Shown: positions 17,789 through 27,312 of the stretch, piece after piece
Position numbering within the stretch: position 1 is the stretch's first letter
Layout: the number at the start of each line of letters is the position of its first letter
DNA from: Amycolatopsis anabasis
GTDB lineage: Bacteria; Actinomycetota; Actinomycetes; Mycobacteriales; Pseudonocardiaceae
NCBI RefSeq assembly: GCF_009765355.1
Contig: NZ_VTHK01000034.1
Coordinates: forward strand, 40,212 to 104,211
Length of the DNA stretch: 64,000 nt
Direction: 5' to 3'
Notes under the pieces: model-generated
What the model saw: only the letters and a program-made list of their open reading frames with translations
What the model was told of the DNA's origin: nothing
The model's database searches: none
Position numbers and translations under genes: made by a program

Positions 17789-18997
17789 ATGAGCACAGAG
17801 GGACTCTCCATACCCGGAATCTCGGTCGGCGGCCCGGGCGCGGGGGCAGCCGGTCGAGCGCGCCACCCTGCCCCTGCGAAGGCGCACCCGTTCCAGCTTC
17901 TGAGAAACAAGGCGATGGCGTCCCTGGCCGTGGACGCCGTCGCGATCGCGCTCGCCGTTCTCGACGTGTGGCTCGTCATCCCGAAGGAGGCGCAGACCTA
18001 CCAGGTCGTGCTCTCCGCGATGGCCTGCGTCGCCCTGGCCGCCCGCCGGTGGGCCCCCTTCCTCGTGGTGGTGGCCACCTTCCCGGGCTTCCTGACCGGC
18101 TGGTCCCAGCTCGCCGCGATGATCGCGCTCGGCATGCTCGCCACCAAGAAGCAGATGCACTGGCAGACCTGGGTCGCCGCCGGGCTGGTCTGGGTGTGCC
18201 GGTTCGTCCAGTGGCCGCTCAACGAGTTCGCCCAGATGAGCTGGCGCGAGCACGTGCTCGACGCGATCTACGGCGTCCTCGTCGCCGGGATGCCGGTGGC
18301 CATCGCCCTGCTGATCGGCGCCCGCGCCGAACTCTCCAAGCGGCTCGCCGAACTGGCCGCGAGCCGGGACCGCGAGCAGAAGTTGCACGCCGACGCCGTC
18401 CGCGCCGAGGAACGGGCCCGCCTGGCCCGGGAGATGCACGACGTGGTGTCCCACGACATCACCCTGATCGCCATGCAGGCCGGCATCCTCGCCGCCACCG
18501 AGAGCAGGGCCGACGCGCAGCAGACCGCGCAAATCATCCGGCAACTGAGCACGCGAACCCTGGAAGAACTGCGGTCACTCGTTGGTGTGTTGCGCTCCGG
18601 ATCGGGTGATGACGGTCCGCAACCGGGCATCGAGGAACTGGCCCAGCTCATCCGGGATTGCGAGGTGCCGGTCAACCTGACCGTGGAGAGCATCCCGGAC
18701 ACCCTGCCCAGCAAGGTCTCCACGGCGGCCTACCGGACCGTCCAGGAATGCCTGACCAACGTGTTCAAGCACGCCCCGGGCGCGCGGGCGACCGTACGCG
18801 TGCTCGGCGAGGGCGACGCCCTGCGCGTGGAGGTCCGCAACGACCAGGCGAGCCAGCCGGCGACCCGGCTGCCGTCGGGCGGCCACGGCCTCACCGGCCT
18901 CGCCGAACGCGCTCGCCTGCTCGGTGGAAGCTTCGAAACCACCCCGACCGAGGACGGTGGCTTCCACGTGCGCGCCCGGTACCCCGTCCAGGTCTGA
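17789..18997 (+). CDS. Sensor histidine kinase, NarL-partner type (HisKA_3)
   Basis: A 402-residue membrane kinase. An Ala/Gly/Pro-rich cytoplasmic N-terminus of about 45 residues is followed by about five hydrophobic segments to residue about 175, with no extracellular sensor domain. A short coiled coil (RAELSKRLAELAASRDREQ) leads to the phospho-acceptor block RLAREMHDVVSHDITL (His near residue 217). The ATPase domain has YRTVQECLTNVFKHAPG (N box) and GGHGLTGLAERARLLGG (G box). Partners of this kinase type are LuxR/NarL response regulators; none is adjacent, so it is an orphan here. GTGAGG precedes the ATG at 17789. It ends at a hairpin shared with the convergent type VII cassette. Confidence 0.9.
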   Translation: MSTEGLSIPGISVGGPGAGAAGRARHPAPAKAHPFQLLRNKAMASLAVDAVAIALAVLDVWLVIPKEAQTYQVVLSAMACVALAARRWAPFLVVVATFPGFLTGWSQLAAMIALGMLATKKQMHWQTWVAAGLVWVCRFVQWPLNEFAQMSWREHVLDAIYGVLVAGMPVAIALLIGARAELSKRLAELAASRDREQKLHADAVRAEERARLAREMHDVVSHDITLIAMQAGILAATESRADAQQTAQIIRQLSTRTLEELRSLVGVLRSGSGDDGPQPGIEELAQLIRDCEVPVNLTVESIPDTLPSKVSTAAYRTVQECLTNVFKHAPGARATVRVLGEGDALRVEVRNDQASQPATRLPSGGHGLTGLAERARLLGGSFETTPTEDGGFHVRARYPVQV

Positions 18998-19006
18998 GCA
19001 ACCGGC

Positions 19007-19038
19007 TCGGCACGCCCCGCCGATCCGGGGCGTGCCGA
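19007..19038. terminator. Bidirectional hairpin between the kinase and the type VII cassette
   Basis: A perfect 13-bp stem (TCGGCACGCCCCG and its complement) with a 6-nt loop lies 9 bp after the kinase stop and 7 bp after the stop of the convergent WXG-type gene. Confidence 0.85.
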
Positions 19039-19045
19039 TCGACTC

Positions 19046-20350
19046 CTAGCGCGGAGTGCCCTCGACCGGTGGCTGCCGCCGGTCGTACCAGCCGTCCTTG
19101 CCGTGCTCCCCGGTGTGGACGCCGTGATAGGTGTAGCCGTCGTACTGGTCGTACTTGGCCCCGGCGTTGCCTTCGGCGATGTCCTCGGCGTCGTTCTGCT
19201 CGTGCGTCTGCGGCTCGTAGGCGATGCCGCGCGCCGCGATGCCGATCGGGTTCGGCTTGACGCCGTCGTTGACCAGCCCGACCTTCTCGCCGAAGTCGCG
19301 GAACCTCCCGTCCGGCAGCGGGCCCTTGCGGATCTTGTCGCCGACGTTCTTGCCGATGTCGCCCGCGTTGTCGATCAGGTCGCGGCCGCGTGCGGCGCGG
19401 TCGGCTCCCTTGGCGCCGACCCGGCTCGCGTACCCGGCGACGTCGTCGGCCGCGCCGGTGATGGTGTCGGCGCCCTTGCCGATCCCCTTGCCCAGATCGT
19501 CGACCTTGGCCGCGACCTTCCCGAGGTCGCCGCCCGCAGAGGCGATCTTGGTGCCCGCGCCCGGCGCGACCTTGCCGACGGCGCCGCCCGCCTTGCCCAG
19601 TTTGGCGCCGATCTTCGCGCCGACGCTCGCGATGTCCTCGAGCACCTTGGCCAGATGCGCCCCGGCCTTGCCCAGTTTGGCGAGCAGTTTGGCGATCTTC
19701 GCGCTGATCTCGGCGACCTTCATGCCGATCCGGCCGACCGCGTAGGTGAGGTACCCGGCCACCGTGGCGCCGAACGAGATCACCGAGGTCGCGAGCGCGG
19801 CGAGCGCACCCTTGATCAACTCGGCGACGACCGCGGCGATGATGTCGCGGATGAGCGATCGGCAGGTGGCCACCATCGTGCCCGCGGTGGACACCACGGC
19901 CGCCGCGCTGCCCGCGCTGACCGACAGCGCCCGGACGCCGTCGGTCATCTCCTTCGCGGTCTGGTCGTAGGACTCGCGCGCGTCCCCGGTCCAGCTCGGC
20001 AGGTCCCGCTGGACCAGGCCGGGCACCTCCTTGGCCAGCGCGTCGAGTTCCTTCCGCACCTCGGTCCACGCGTCGGCCCCGGCCTGGATCGCCGACGGGT
20101 CACCGGCCACCTTGTTCAGCAGGTCGGTGAGCGGGTGGAAGTGTTCGATCAGCCAGCCGACGCCCGCCGAGAGCGCGGCGCCGACCGGGTCGACCGCGAC
20201 GGCGAGACCGTCCAGGGCGAGCACCCCGGCGCTGGCCGCGAACTCGCCCCAGTCCTCGTCCTGGATCGCGGCCGCGGTGGCCCGCACGGTGTCGACGACA
20301 CCCGCGCCGCTGGTCGCCGTCCGGTTTTCGGCACTGTCCAGATCGGTCAT
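19046..20350 (-). CDS. Large WXG100-type type VII secretion substrate, possible effector
   Basis: A 434-residue protein. Residues 1-140 form a helical WXG-like region: DAWTEVRKELDALAKEVPG, then the turn SWTGDA with W120-x-G122. A hydrophobic, Ala-rich part follows (about 150-200). The next 100 residues are a low-complexity Lys/Gly/Ala coil (KLLAKLGKAGAHLAK, then AGGAVGKVAPGAG). The last 60 residues are different: polar, Tyr/His/Gly-rich and ending in HTGEHGKDGWYDRRQ. That layout (secretion module, spacer, variable tip) resembles polymorphic toxins, but I recognise no toxin fold. The ATG at 20350 has GGGAGG upstream. Its partner genes are the EspC-like and YbaB-like genes just upstream. Confidence 0.7.
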   Translation of the reverse strand: MTDLDSAENRTATSGAGVVDTVRATAAAIQDEDWGEFAASAGVLALDGLAVAVDPVGAALSAGVGWLIEHFHPLTDLLNKVAGDPSAIQAGADAWTEVRKELDALAKEVPGLVQRDLPSWTGDARESYDQTAKEMTDGVRALSVSAGSAAAVVSTAGTMVATCRSLIRDIIAAVVAELIKGALAALATSVISFGATVAGYLTYAVGRIGMKVAEISAKIAKLLAKLGKAGAHLAKVLEDIASVGAKIGAKLGKAGGAVGKVAPGAGTKIASAGGDLGKVAAKVDDLGKGIGKGADTITGAADDVAGYASRVGAKGADRAARGRDLIDNAGDIGKNVGDKIRKGPLPDGRFRDFGEKVGLVNDGVKPNPIGIAARGIAYEPQTHEQNDAEDIAEGNAGAKYDQYDGYTYHGVHTGEHGKDGWYDRRQPPVEGTPR

Positions 20351-20355
20351 CGAAC

Positions 20356-20673
20356 TCACGCCTCCCGCACGACTTTGAACGGCGATTCGTGGGCTCTTTC
20401 GGTGCCGTGGTAAAGGTCCCCGGCACCGCGCACCACCGCGGCCAGATCCCGGATGTCCTCGGCGAAATCGGCGATCTGCCGCGCCGATTCGTGGGAGACG
20501 CGGTTGGCGTCCCCGGCGAAGAGCTGGCCGACGATGCCGAAGGTCTCGATGCCGAACTGCATCGCACCGCCCTTGCCACCGGCGCCCTTGACCCGATCCG
20601 CGACGCCGTTCAGCGTCCCGCCGTGGGTCCTCAGCTCCTCGGGTTTGACCGTGTAACCCTGCCCGTCCGGCAT
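20356..20673 (-). CDS. EspC-like / WXG100-related type VII secretion target
   Basis: A 105-residue helical protein. It starts GYTVKPEELRTHGGTLNGVADRV, the form typical of ESX target proteins (EspC/DUF2580-like), and has a Gly-rich turn instead of a clear WXG. Near its end is Y88-HGT-E92, matching the YxxxD/E secretion signal of type VII substrates. It probably pairs with the 434-residue protein, whose start is 5 bp downstream. A strong SD (AAAGGAGGA) precedes the ATG. No ESX ATPase or membrane core genes are in the window. Confidence 0.75.
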   Translation of the reverse strand: MPDGQGYTVKPEELRTHGGTLNGVADRVKGAGGKGGAMQFGIETFGIVGQLFAGDANRVSHESARQIADFAEDIRDLAAVVRGAGDLYHGTERAHESPFKVVREA

Positions 20674-20684
20674 GGTTCCTCCTT

Positions 20685-21179
20685 TCAGAATCCGCGCTGC
20701 AGGAACGTCTGCGGCGGCTGCTCGTCATCGTCGGAGTCCACCGGTCGCGGTCGGCGAGGCCGCGCGGGCGCCGATGCGGGGCGCAGGAAGCTCGTTCCGG
20801 TTTCCTCTTCGGGTTCCGGGAGTTTCGGCATCTCGTCTTCGGCCTGCGGCAGCTGGCTGCGCAGGAACTCCACGCCGGTCTCCCCCGCGAACGGCTGGAC
20901 GATCTCCACCGCACGCCGGGCGGCGGCCGTCTGGGCCTGGTTCGCGAGGTCCATGATCGCGGCCGACAGTTCGTTCGCGGACCTGCTCATGGCGCGCTGG
21001 TTGATCGACAGGTTCCGCAACGCGCCGTTCGCGCCGACGGTGACCGTGATGGCCCGATCGGCCGAGGAAGCCGTTTCCAGGAGCGCCCCGAGTTCGTCCT
21101 GGGCCTGCCGCGACTGCTCGATCATCCGCTGCCCGGTCCGCTGCAGATCCGCCAGCCAGTCTGGCGCCGGTTGTGTCAT
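20685..21179 (-). CDS. YbaB/EbfC-family protein of the type VII cassette
   Basis: A 164-residue protein. Residues 1-100 match the YbaB/EbfC fold (DWLADLQRTGQRMIEQSRQAQDE, then a beta hairpin ITVTVGANGALRNLSINQRA and a helix). The remaining 60 residues are an acidic and Pro-rich tail. In Pseudonocardiaceae such proteins are often encoded just ahead of WXG100-type genes, and a chaperone or accessory role is plausible; the E. coli relative binds DNA. It is the first gene of the three-gene cassette and sits 11 bp before the EspC-like gene. Confidence 0.75.
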   Translation of the reverse strand: MTQPAPDWLADLQRTGQRMIEQSRQAQDELGALLETASSADRAITVTVGANGALRNLSINQRAMSRSANELSAAIMDLANQAQTAAARRAVEIVQPFAGETGVEFLRSQLPQAEDEMPKLPEPEEETGTSFLRPASAPARPRRPRPVDSDDDEQPPQTFLQRGF

Positions 21180-21243
21180 GCAAATGCTCCTTGGTTCGCT
21201 GTGTCCTCCTCAGACACGGCGAACCAGGAACCGGTTCCGCCCC

Positions 21244-22113
21244 TTACGAATCCTTGAGACGCAGGCGAAACCAGACGACGAGCAGGCGCACGGCGACGGC
21301 CACCAGGGTCACCGGCAACGCGAGGCGGATCGCCACCACGGCCGGATCCGCGGTCGCCGAACCCAGCAATCCGAGCACCCCGGGCAAGGCGAGCAGCACG
21401 AGGACCACCGCGGCGATCGGCCGGGCGGGACCGCTCGATTCGTCCGGTACCGGCGGCCAGCCCTTGACTTGGCGATACCGGGCGAGCACGAGCCCGGTCA
21501 GCAATACGACGTGCCCGAGCAGCACGACGACCAGGGGCGGCCAGACCAGTGGTCCCCAGGACGAAAGCCCGGCAACCGGCGGATGGACCGGGAATCCCAG
21601 CGCTCCGGTGACGATGAGCCAGTATCCGGTCGCCATCCCCAGCGCGGGCCGCGGCCGCACGCGGGCCCGGGCGCGGCGCTCGGCGCGTTCCCCCGGCGAT
21701 CGGCGGCGGATCCAGAACGGGAAGAACGCCGCGACTCCGCCGACCGAGACCAGCAGCGACCAGGCGAGTGCGCGATAGCGCGATGGTGTGTCGAGTTCGG
21801 CGACCGGGCGGCCGAGCCCGGACTTGTCCCGGTCGAACCGCTCGACCACCGGGAACTCGCGGCCCCGGTCACCGGGGCCGAGGTCCGCCGTGTCGAACGA
21901 CCGCTGCTCGACGAGCCCGTCCGACCAGTGCACGGTGGTCGCGCAGGCGTGCTCGTACGGCAAGCCGAGCACGCCGACGGCATGACAGTCCTGGATGATC
22001 GCGGTGCCCGGCCGGCCGGTGAGACCGGTGTCGGTCAACTGTCCGCTTCCCCCCGCGGCGAAGAGGAAGTCGAGTACGAGCAGGAGCAAGCCCGCCCGCA
22101 CGACCCCCTGCAC
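21244..22113 (-). CDS. Membrane protein of unknown function
   Basis: A protein of 289 residues with an N-terminal hydrophobic segment (LLLLVLDFLFAA), an exported-looking domain of about 95 residues with two Cys (IIQDCHAVGVLG and HACATTVHWSDG, likely disulfide-bonded), and then about five membrane segments. I do not recognise the family. The start is uncertain: GTG at 22113 is used, but the frame stays open upstream with plausible coding sequence (DGRASRRSLVTQLL) and no standard start until within rbpA. It lies between rbpA and the type VII cassette and may belong to the latter. Confidence 0.6.
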   Translation of the reverse strand: MQGVVRAGLLLLVLDFLFAAGGSGQLTDTGLTGRPGTAIIQDCHAVGVLGLPYEHACATTVHWSDGLVEQRSFDTADLGPGDRGREFPVVERFDRDKSGLGRPVAELDTPSRYRALAWSLLVSVGGVAAFFPFWIRRRSPGERAERRARARVRPRPALGMATGYWLIVTGALGFPVHPPVAGLSSWGPLVWPPLVVVLLGHVVLLTGLVLARYRQVKGWPPVPDESSGPARPIAAVVLVLLALPGVLGLLGSATADPAVVAIRLALPVTLVAVAVRLLVVWFRLRLKDS

Positions 22114-22181
22114 CAGCAGCTGCGTGACCAGCGACCGGCGGGACGCGCGTCCATCCGGTGTGTCCCCTGAGGTCAGGGAAC

Positions 22182-22523
22182 TCAGATCTCCCGACGTTGC
22201 CGCAGCCGCTCCAGGGCCTCGGCGAGGATGGCCTCACCGTCGGCGTCGCTGCGCCGCTCCTTCACATAGGCCAGGTGCGTCTTGTACGGCTCGGTGCGAG
22301 GCGCGGCAGGTGGGTTCTGCTCGTCCTGGCCACCGGGGAGCCCGCACCGCGGGCAATCCCACTCTTCGGGAATCTCCGCGTCCATCGCGAACGACGGCCG
22401 CGCTTCGTGCCCATTGGCACACCAGTAGGAAATCCGTCGCCGAGGCGCGGACTCGCCACGCTCCGATTCGCCCGACGGACCGGCACCGACCCGGGTGCCT
22501 CGAATCGCATTACCGCCAACCAT
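22182..22523 (-). CDS. rbpA: RNA polymerase-binding protein RbpA
   Basis: A 113-residue actinobacterial transcription factor that binds sigma domain 2 and core polymerase and stabilises open complexes. Visible are the N-terminal tail, the zinc-binding core (ISYWCANGHEARPSF and PEEWDCPRCGLPGG, giving Cys/His and Cys-x-x-Cys), the basic linker region PRTEPYKTHLAYVKERRS and the C-terminal sigma-interacting helix GEAILAEALERLRQRRE. GAGGA lies about 8 nt before the ATG. It sits just downstream of secG, as in other actinobacteria. Confidence 0.95.
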   Translation of the reverse strand: MVGGNAIRGTRVGAGPSGESERGESAPRRRISYWCANGHEARPSFAMDAEIPEEWDCPRCGLPGGQDEQNPPAAPRTEPYKTHLAYVKERRSDADGEAILAEALERLRQRREI

Positions 22524-22578
22524 GAATCCTCACAGTTATGTGGAATCGGCGGCGCACCCCCCATAGGCACGCCCGTGC

Positions 22579-22809
22579 TCACACCTTCAGCAGCAGACCA
22601 AGGCCCACGATGCTGATCAACCAGACCGCGCCGAGCAGCAGGGTGATGCGGTCGAGGTTCTTCTCGGCCACGCTCGACCCGGACAGGCTCGACTGCATGC
22701 CGCCGCCGAAAAGCGACGACAGCCCGCCACCGCGCCCGCGATGCAACAGGACGGCGACGACCAGCAGAACGCTGGATGCGATCAACAGGATTTGCAGGAA
22801 CAGCTTCAT
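22579..22809 (-). CDS. secG: Protein translocase subunit SecG
   Basis: A 76-residue protein with two membrane segments (LFLQILLIASSVLLVVAVLL and ITLLLGAVWLISIVGLGLLL) joined by the Gly/Ser-rich loop GGGLSSLFGGGMQSSLSGS. This is the small non-essential partner of SecYE in protein export. Its position after tpiA is conserved in actinobacteria. Confidence 0.95.
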   Translation of the reverse strand: MKLFLQILLIASSVLLVVAVLLHRGRGGGLSSLFGGGMQSSLSGSSVAEKNLDRITLLLGAVWLISIVGLGLLLKV

Positions 22810-22863
22810 CTCATCCTCGCTGTATGGCGGCCTGGACGCTCAGATTACCGGTACGCGCAACGA

Positions 22864-23649
22864 TCAGGGCAGAGGGCCACCCGCTGCGAGGGCGCAGAGT
22901 TTCGTGAATTCGTCAGCTTCGAGGCTCGCTCCGCCAACAAGCGCCCCGTCGATGTTGTCGCAAGCGACCAGATCGGCGATATTGCCCGATTTGACCGATC
23001 CGCCGTAGAGCACCCGCACTTCGCCCGCGATCTCGGCGCCGTACTTGTCGGTCAGCGCGCCCCGGATCGCCTTGCACACCTCTTCGGCGTCCGCGGGGGT
23101 GGCCACCCGGCCGGTGCCGATCGCCCACACCGGCTCGTACGCGACCACCACGGAGGTGATCTGGTCCGCCTTGAGGCCCTTCAACCCGGCGATGAGCTGG
23201 GCCGTGGTGTGCTCGATGTGGCCACCGGCCTCCCGGACGTCGAGCTTCTCCCCGACGCACAGGATCGGTTTGACGCCGTGCTTGAGCGCGGCGCGCACCT
23301 TCTTGTTGACCAGCTCGTCGTCCTCGGCGTGGTACTCGCGGCGCTCGGAGTGGCCGACCACCACGTAGCTGCAGCCGAGCTTGGCCAGCATCGGCCCCGA
23401 GACGTCCCCGGTGTAGGCGCCGGAGTCGTGCGGGGACAGATCTTGCGCGCCGTAGCTGAGCAGGAGCTTGTCGCCGTCCACCAGGGTCTGCACGCTGCGG
23501 ATGTCGGTGAACGGCGGCAGCACCGTCACGTCCACCTTCGCGTAGTACTTCTCCGGCAGGGAGAAGGCGATCTTCTGCACCAGCGCGATGGCCTCGAGGT
23601 GGTTGAGGTTCATCTTCCAGTTGCCGGCGATGAAGGTCTTCCGTGCCAT
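22864..23649 (-). CDS. tpiA: Triosephosphate isomerase
   Basis: A 261-residue TIM barrel interconverting dihydroxyacetone phosphate and glyceraldehyde-3-P. Active-site residues are visible: N and K in FIAGNWKMN, His in VVVGHSERREY, Glu in VVAYEPVWAIGTG, and the phosphate-binding blocks VLYGGSV and DGALVGGASL. It starts 2 bp after the pgk stop and belongs to the gap-pgk-tpiA-secG unit. Confidence 0.97.
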   Translation of the reverse strand: MARKTFIAGNWKMNLNHLEAIALVQKIAFSLPEKYYAKVDVTVLPPFTDIRSVQTLVDGDKLLLSYGAQDLSPHDSGAYTGDVSGPMLAKLGCSYVVVGHSERREYHAEDDELVNKKVRAALKHGVKPILCVGEKLDVREAGGHIEHTTAQLIAGLKGLKADQITSVVVAYEPVWAIGTGRVATPADAEEVCKAIRGALTDKYGAEIAGEVRVLYGGSVKSGNIADLVACDNIDGALVGGASLEADEFTKLCALAAGGPLP

Positions 23650-23651
23650 TG

Positions 23652-24890
23652 TCAGCTCTCTCCCAGGACGGCGACGCCGGGCAGTTCCTTGCCCTCGAGG
23701 TATTCCAGCGACGCTCCGCCGCCGGTGGAGATGTGCGAGAAACCGTCCTCGGGCAGCCCGAGCACGCGGACCGCGGCGGCCGAGTCGCCGCCGCCGACCA
23801 CGCTGAACGCGTCGCTGTCGGCGATGGCCTGCGCGACGCCCCGGGTGCCCGCGGCGAACGGGGCCAGTTCGAACACCCCGGCCGGGCCGTTCCAGAAGAC
23901 GGTCTTGGCGCCGGTGACCGCGCCGGCGAACCGCCGCACGCTCTCCGGGCCGATGTCCAGGCCCAGCCAACCCTCGGGGATGGCGTCGGCCGCGACCGTG
24001 TCGGTCTTGGCGTCCGCGGCGAACTTGTCCGCCACCACGACGTCGGTGGGCACCACGATCTTGTCGCCGTGCTGCTCCAGAAGCGTGCGCGCGGTGTCGA
24101 TGAAGTCCTTCTCCAGCAAGGACGCGCCCACGTCGTGGCCCTGCGCGGCGAGGAAGGTGAACGCCATCCCGCCGCCGATGAGCAGCGTGTCCACCTTCGG
24201 CAGCAGCGCCTCGATGACGGCGAGCTTGTCGGAGACCTTGGAACCGCCGAGCACGACCACGTACGGCCGGGCGGGGTCGCCGGTCAGCTTGCTCAGCACC
24301 TCGAGTTCGGCCAGCACCAGGCCACCGGCGTAGGCGGGCAGCACCCGCGCCACGTCGTAGACGGAAGCCTGCTTGCGGTGGACCACCCCGAAACCGTCGG
24401 ACACGAACGCGCCGCCGTCGCCGGTGAGCGCGGCGAACTCGCGGGCCAGCGCGGCCCGCTCGTCGGCGTCCTTGCTGGTCTCGCGCGGGTCGAACCGCAC
24501 GTTCTCCAGCAGCGCGACCTCGCCGTCCGCGAGCCCTGCCACGGTGGCCTCGGCCTGCTCGCCCACCACGTCCCCGGCGAGCGCGACCTCGGAACCGAGC
24601 AACTCGCCGAGCCGCGCGGCGACCGGGCGCAGCGAGAACTTGGGGTCCGGTTCGCCCTTGGGCCGCCCGAGATGCGCCGCCACGATGACCTTGGCACCGG
24701 CGTCGGCCAGCTTCTTGATCGTGGGCAGCGCGGCGCGGACCCGGCCGTCGTCGGTGATCCGGCGCTGGGCGGGGTGATGGGTGGGTTGCTGATCATCACC
24801 GTCCAGAGGGACATTCAGGTCGGCGCGCACGAAGACGCGCCGACCCGAGACACCCTCGTTCAGCAGATCGTCGAGTGTCTTGACTGCCAT
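23652..24890 (-). CDS. pgk: Phosphoglycerate kinase
   Basis: A 412-residue glycolytic kinase. It has the N-terminal signature VFVRADLNVPLDG, LGRPKGEPDPKFSL, and the C-terminal nucleotide site KTVFWNGPAGVFE plus VVGGGDSAAAV. Between residues 31 and 44 there is a polar Gln/His-rich insertion (DDQQPTHHPAQR) where most enzymes go directly to RITDD; it sits on a surface loop and should not affect catalysis. The SD is weak and the gap stop is only 5 bp upstream, so translation is probably coupled. Confidence 0.96.
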   Translation of the reverse strand: MAVKTLDDLLNEGVSGRRVFVRADLNVPLDGDDQQPTHHPAQRRITDDGRVRAALPTIKKLADAGAKVIVAAHLGRPKGEPDPKFSLRPVAARLGELLGSEVALAGDVVGEQAEATVAGLADGEVALLENVRFDPRETSKDADERAALAREFAALTGDGGAFVSDGFGVVHRKQASVYDVARVLPAYAGGLVLAELEVLSKLTGDPARPYVVVLGGSKVSDKLAVIEALLPKVDTLLIGGGMAFTFLAAQGHDVGASLLEKDFIDTARTLLEQHGDKIVVPTDVVVADKFAADAKTDTVAADAIPEGWLGLDIGPESVRRFAGAVTGAKTVFWNGPAGVFELAPFAAGTRGVAQAIADSDAFSVVGGGDSAAAVRVLGLPEDGFSHISTGGGASLEYLEGKELPGVAVLGES

Positions 24891-24895
24891 GGGTT

Positions 24896-25900
<1,005 letters not shown>

Positions 25901-26019
25901 TGCTGCCACTCCTCGGGACTCGACCCGGCGCACCGGGTACGTCTGCTGGGGCTCGGGGCCACCCTAGCGTGCTGGCCTGCGGCGACTCGCATTGCCCGGC
26001 GAGACGTGCGCCACCAGGC

Positions 26020-26040
26020 GAATCGATCAAGGAATCGATC
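26020..26040. promoter_or_regulatory. Direct repeat GAATCGATC x2 upstream of gap
   Basis: The 9-bp unit occurs at 26020-26028 and 26032-26040, so the copies start 12 bp apart, about 120 bp before the gap start in a 177-bp gene-free spacer. It might be a regulator binding site for the glycolytic operon. Confidence 0.35.
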
Positions 26041-26077
26041 CAGATGGCCGGGATCACTACTCCGAACGCCGCACTTG

Positions 26078-27271
26078 TTACTTCCCAGTAGCCAGTTCGC
26101 GCTCCAGCGGGGTGCGGAACTTGGGGATGATCCGGACGTCACCGAGCCAGGTGGTCAGGCGGGCGGCTTCGGCCTCGACGGCCGCCGTCGCCTCGGCGCC
26201 GACGTCCTCGAGCAACCGGAACACCACCTCGCCGCCGGCGCGTTGCGCCCAGCCGCCGGCGATCCGGCCGTCGCACCAGACGGTGGGCCCGACGTTGCCC
26301 GCGCTGTCGAACAGGGCGGACCGGTGACCGCCGAGGTACCAGTCCCGCTCGGTCCACCCCATCGGGGTCGGATCGAGCGCCGGAAGCAGGGCCACCCACG
26401 GGCCGGGGTCGGGCACCGGCGCCAGGTCCTCGGGCAACGCCACCCCGGCCACCCCGTCCAGGTCGACCTCCACCGGCCCGACCTCGGCGAGCGCCTTCTT
26501 GGTCTGAGCCGCGGTCCAGCCGGTCCACCAGCGCAGATCGGCGACCGGCGCCGGGCCGAAGGCCGCCAGCCAGCGGCGGGCCAGTTCGGCCCGGGCGTCC
26601 TCGGGCGACCACGCGGCCAGCCCGCCGGGCACCCACTCGTCCATGACCGACCAGACGTACTGGCTGGACAGCCACGAACCGCGCGGGCGGCCCCGCACGA
26701 TCCGGCCGTCCATCGCGAGCAGGGACAGCACCCGGTTGCTCACGTACGGCGTGGACTCGTACGGCTTGCCCTTGGCCATGATCAACTGCTGGCGCAGCCG
26801 GGGCTCGGCCTCGGCCAGTTCCTGCGGCAACGCCGAGCCCCGGGCCGCGAGCGCCCGCGCGGTCGCCTCCTCGACCTCAGCGAGCCAGGCTTCCGCGTCC
26901 GGCACGTTCTCCGGGTGGCCCTGGGTGGTCAGGTGCTGGACCAGCAGGCGGCGCTGCTTCTTCGCGATGTCGAGCGTGCACGCGGCCTGCACGATCGGCG
27001 CGACCTCATCGGGCACCACGAACATGGTGCGGCGCATGCCGAGCATCCGGATCAGCGTCCGGTCGTCGTAGAGCGCGCGTTCGACGTCCGCGGTCGACGG
27101 CTCGGCCATCCGCGCGACGGCCGCGAGGTGCACGGTGGCCGCGTCGGTGGCGTGCAGCGCGACGAGCCCGCGCGCCACCTCTTCGGCGTTCGCGGCCTTG
27201 CTCCCGGCGGCCAGCCGGTGCCGCACACCCAGCCGCGCCCGGCGCTGCTCGATCCCGATCCTCGGCGTCAC
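26078..27271 (-). CDS. Winged-helix DNA-binding domain protein (HTH_42, YcaQ/AlkZ-related)
   Basis: A 397-residue protein of the winged-helix family that includes the DNA glycosylases YcaQ and AlkZ. Blocks seen are ARGLVALHATDAATVHLAA, the wHTH part RTLIRMLGMRRTMFVVP, WWTGWTAAQTKKALAEV, VALLPALDPTPMGW and PTVWCDGRIAGGWAQR. The glycosylases need Gln-rich QxQ or QxD motifs; the matching block near residue 40 has no such Gln, so whether this protein acts on DNA crosslinks is uncertain. It is a single gene on the minus strand. Confidence 0.75.
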   Translation of the reverse strand: MTPRIGIEQRRARLGVRHRLAAGSKAANAEEVARGLVALHATDAATVHLAAVARMAEPSTADVERALYDDRTLIRMLGMRRTMFVVPDEVAPIVQAACTLDIAKKQRRLLVQHLTTQGHPENVPDAEAWLAEVEEATARALAARGSALPQELAEAEPRLRQQLIMAKGKPYESTPYVSNRVLSLLAMDGRIVRGRPRGSWLSSQYVWSVMDEWVPGGLAAWSPEDARAELARRWLAAFGPAPVADLRWWTGWTAAQTKKALAEVGPVEVDLDGVAGVALPEDLAPVPDPGPWVALLPALDPTPMGWTERDWYLGGHRSALFDSAGNVGPTVWCDGRIAGGWAQRAGGEVVFRLLEDVGAEATAAVEAEAARLTTWLGDVRIIPKFRTPLERELATGK

Positions 27272-27312
27272 GGTCCGTTCCTACCACCGGACGCCGACAG
27301 TTTTCGGTCAGC

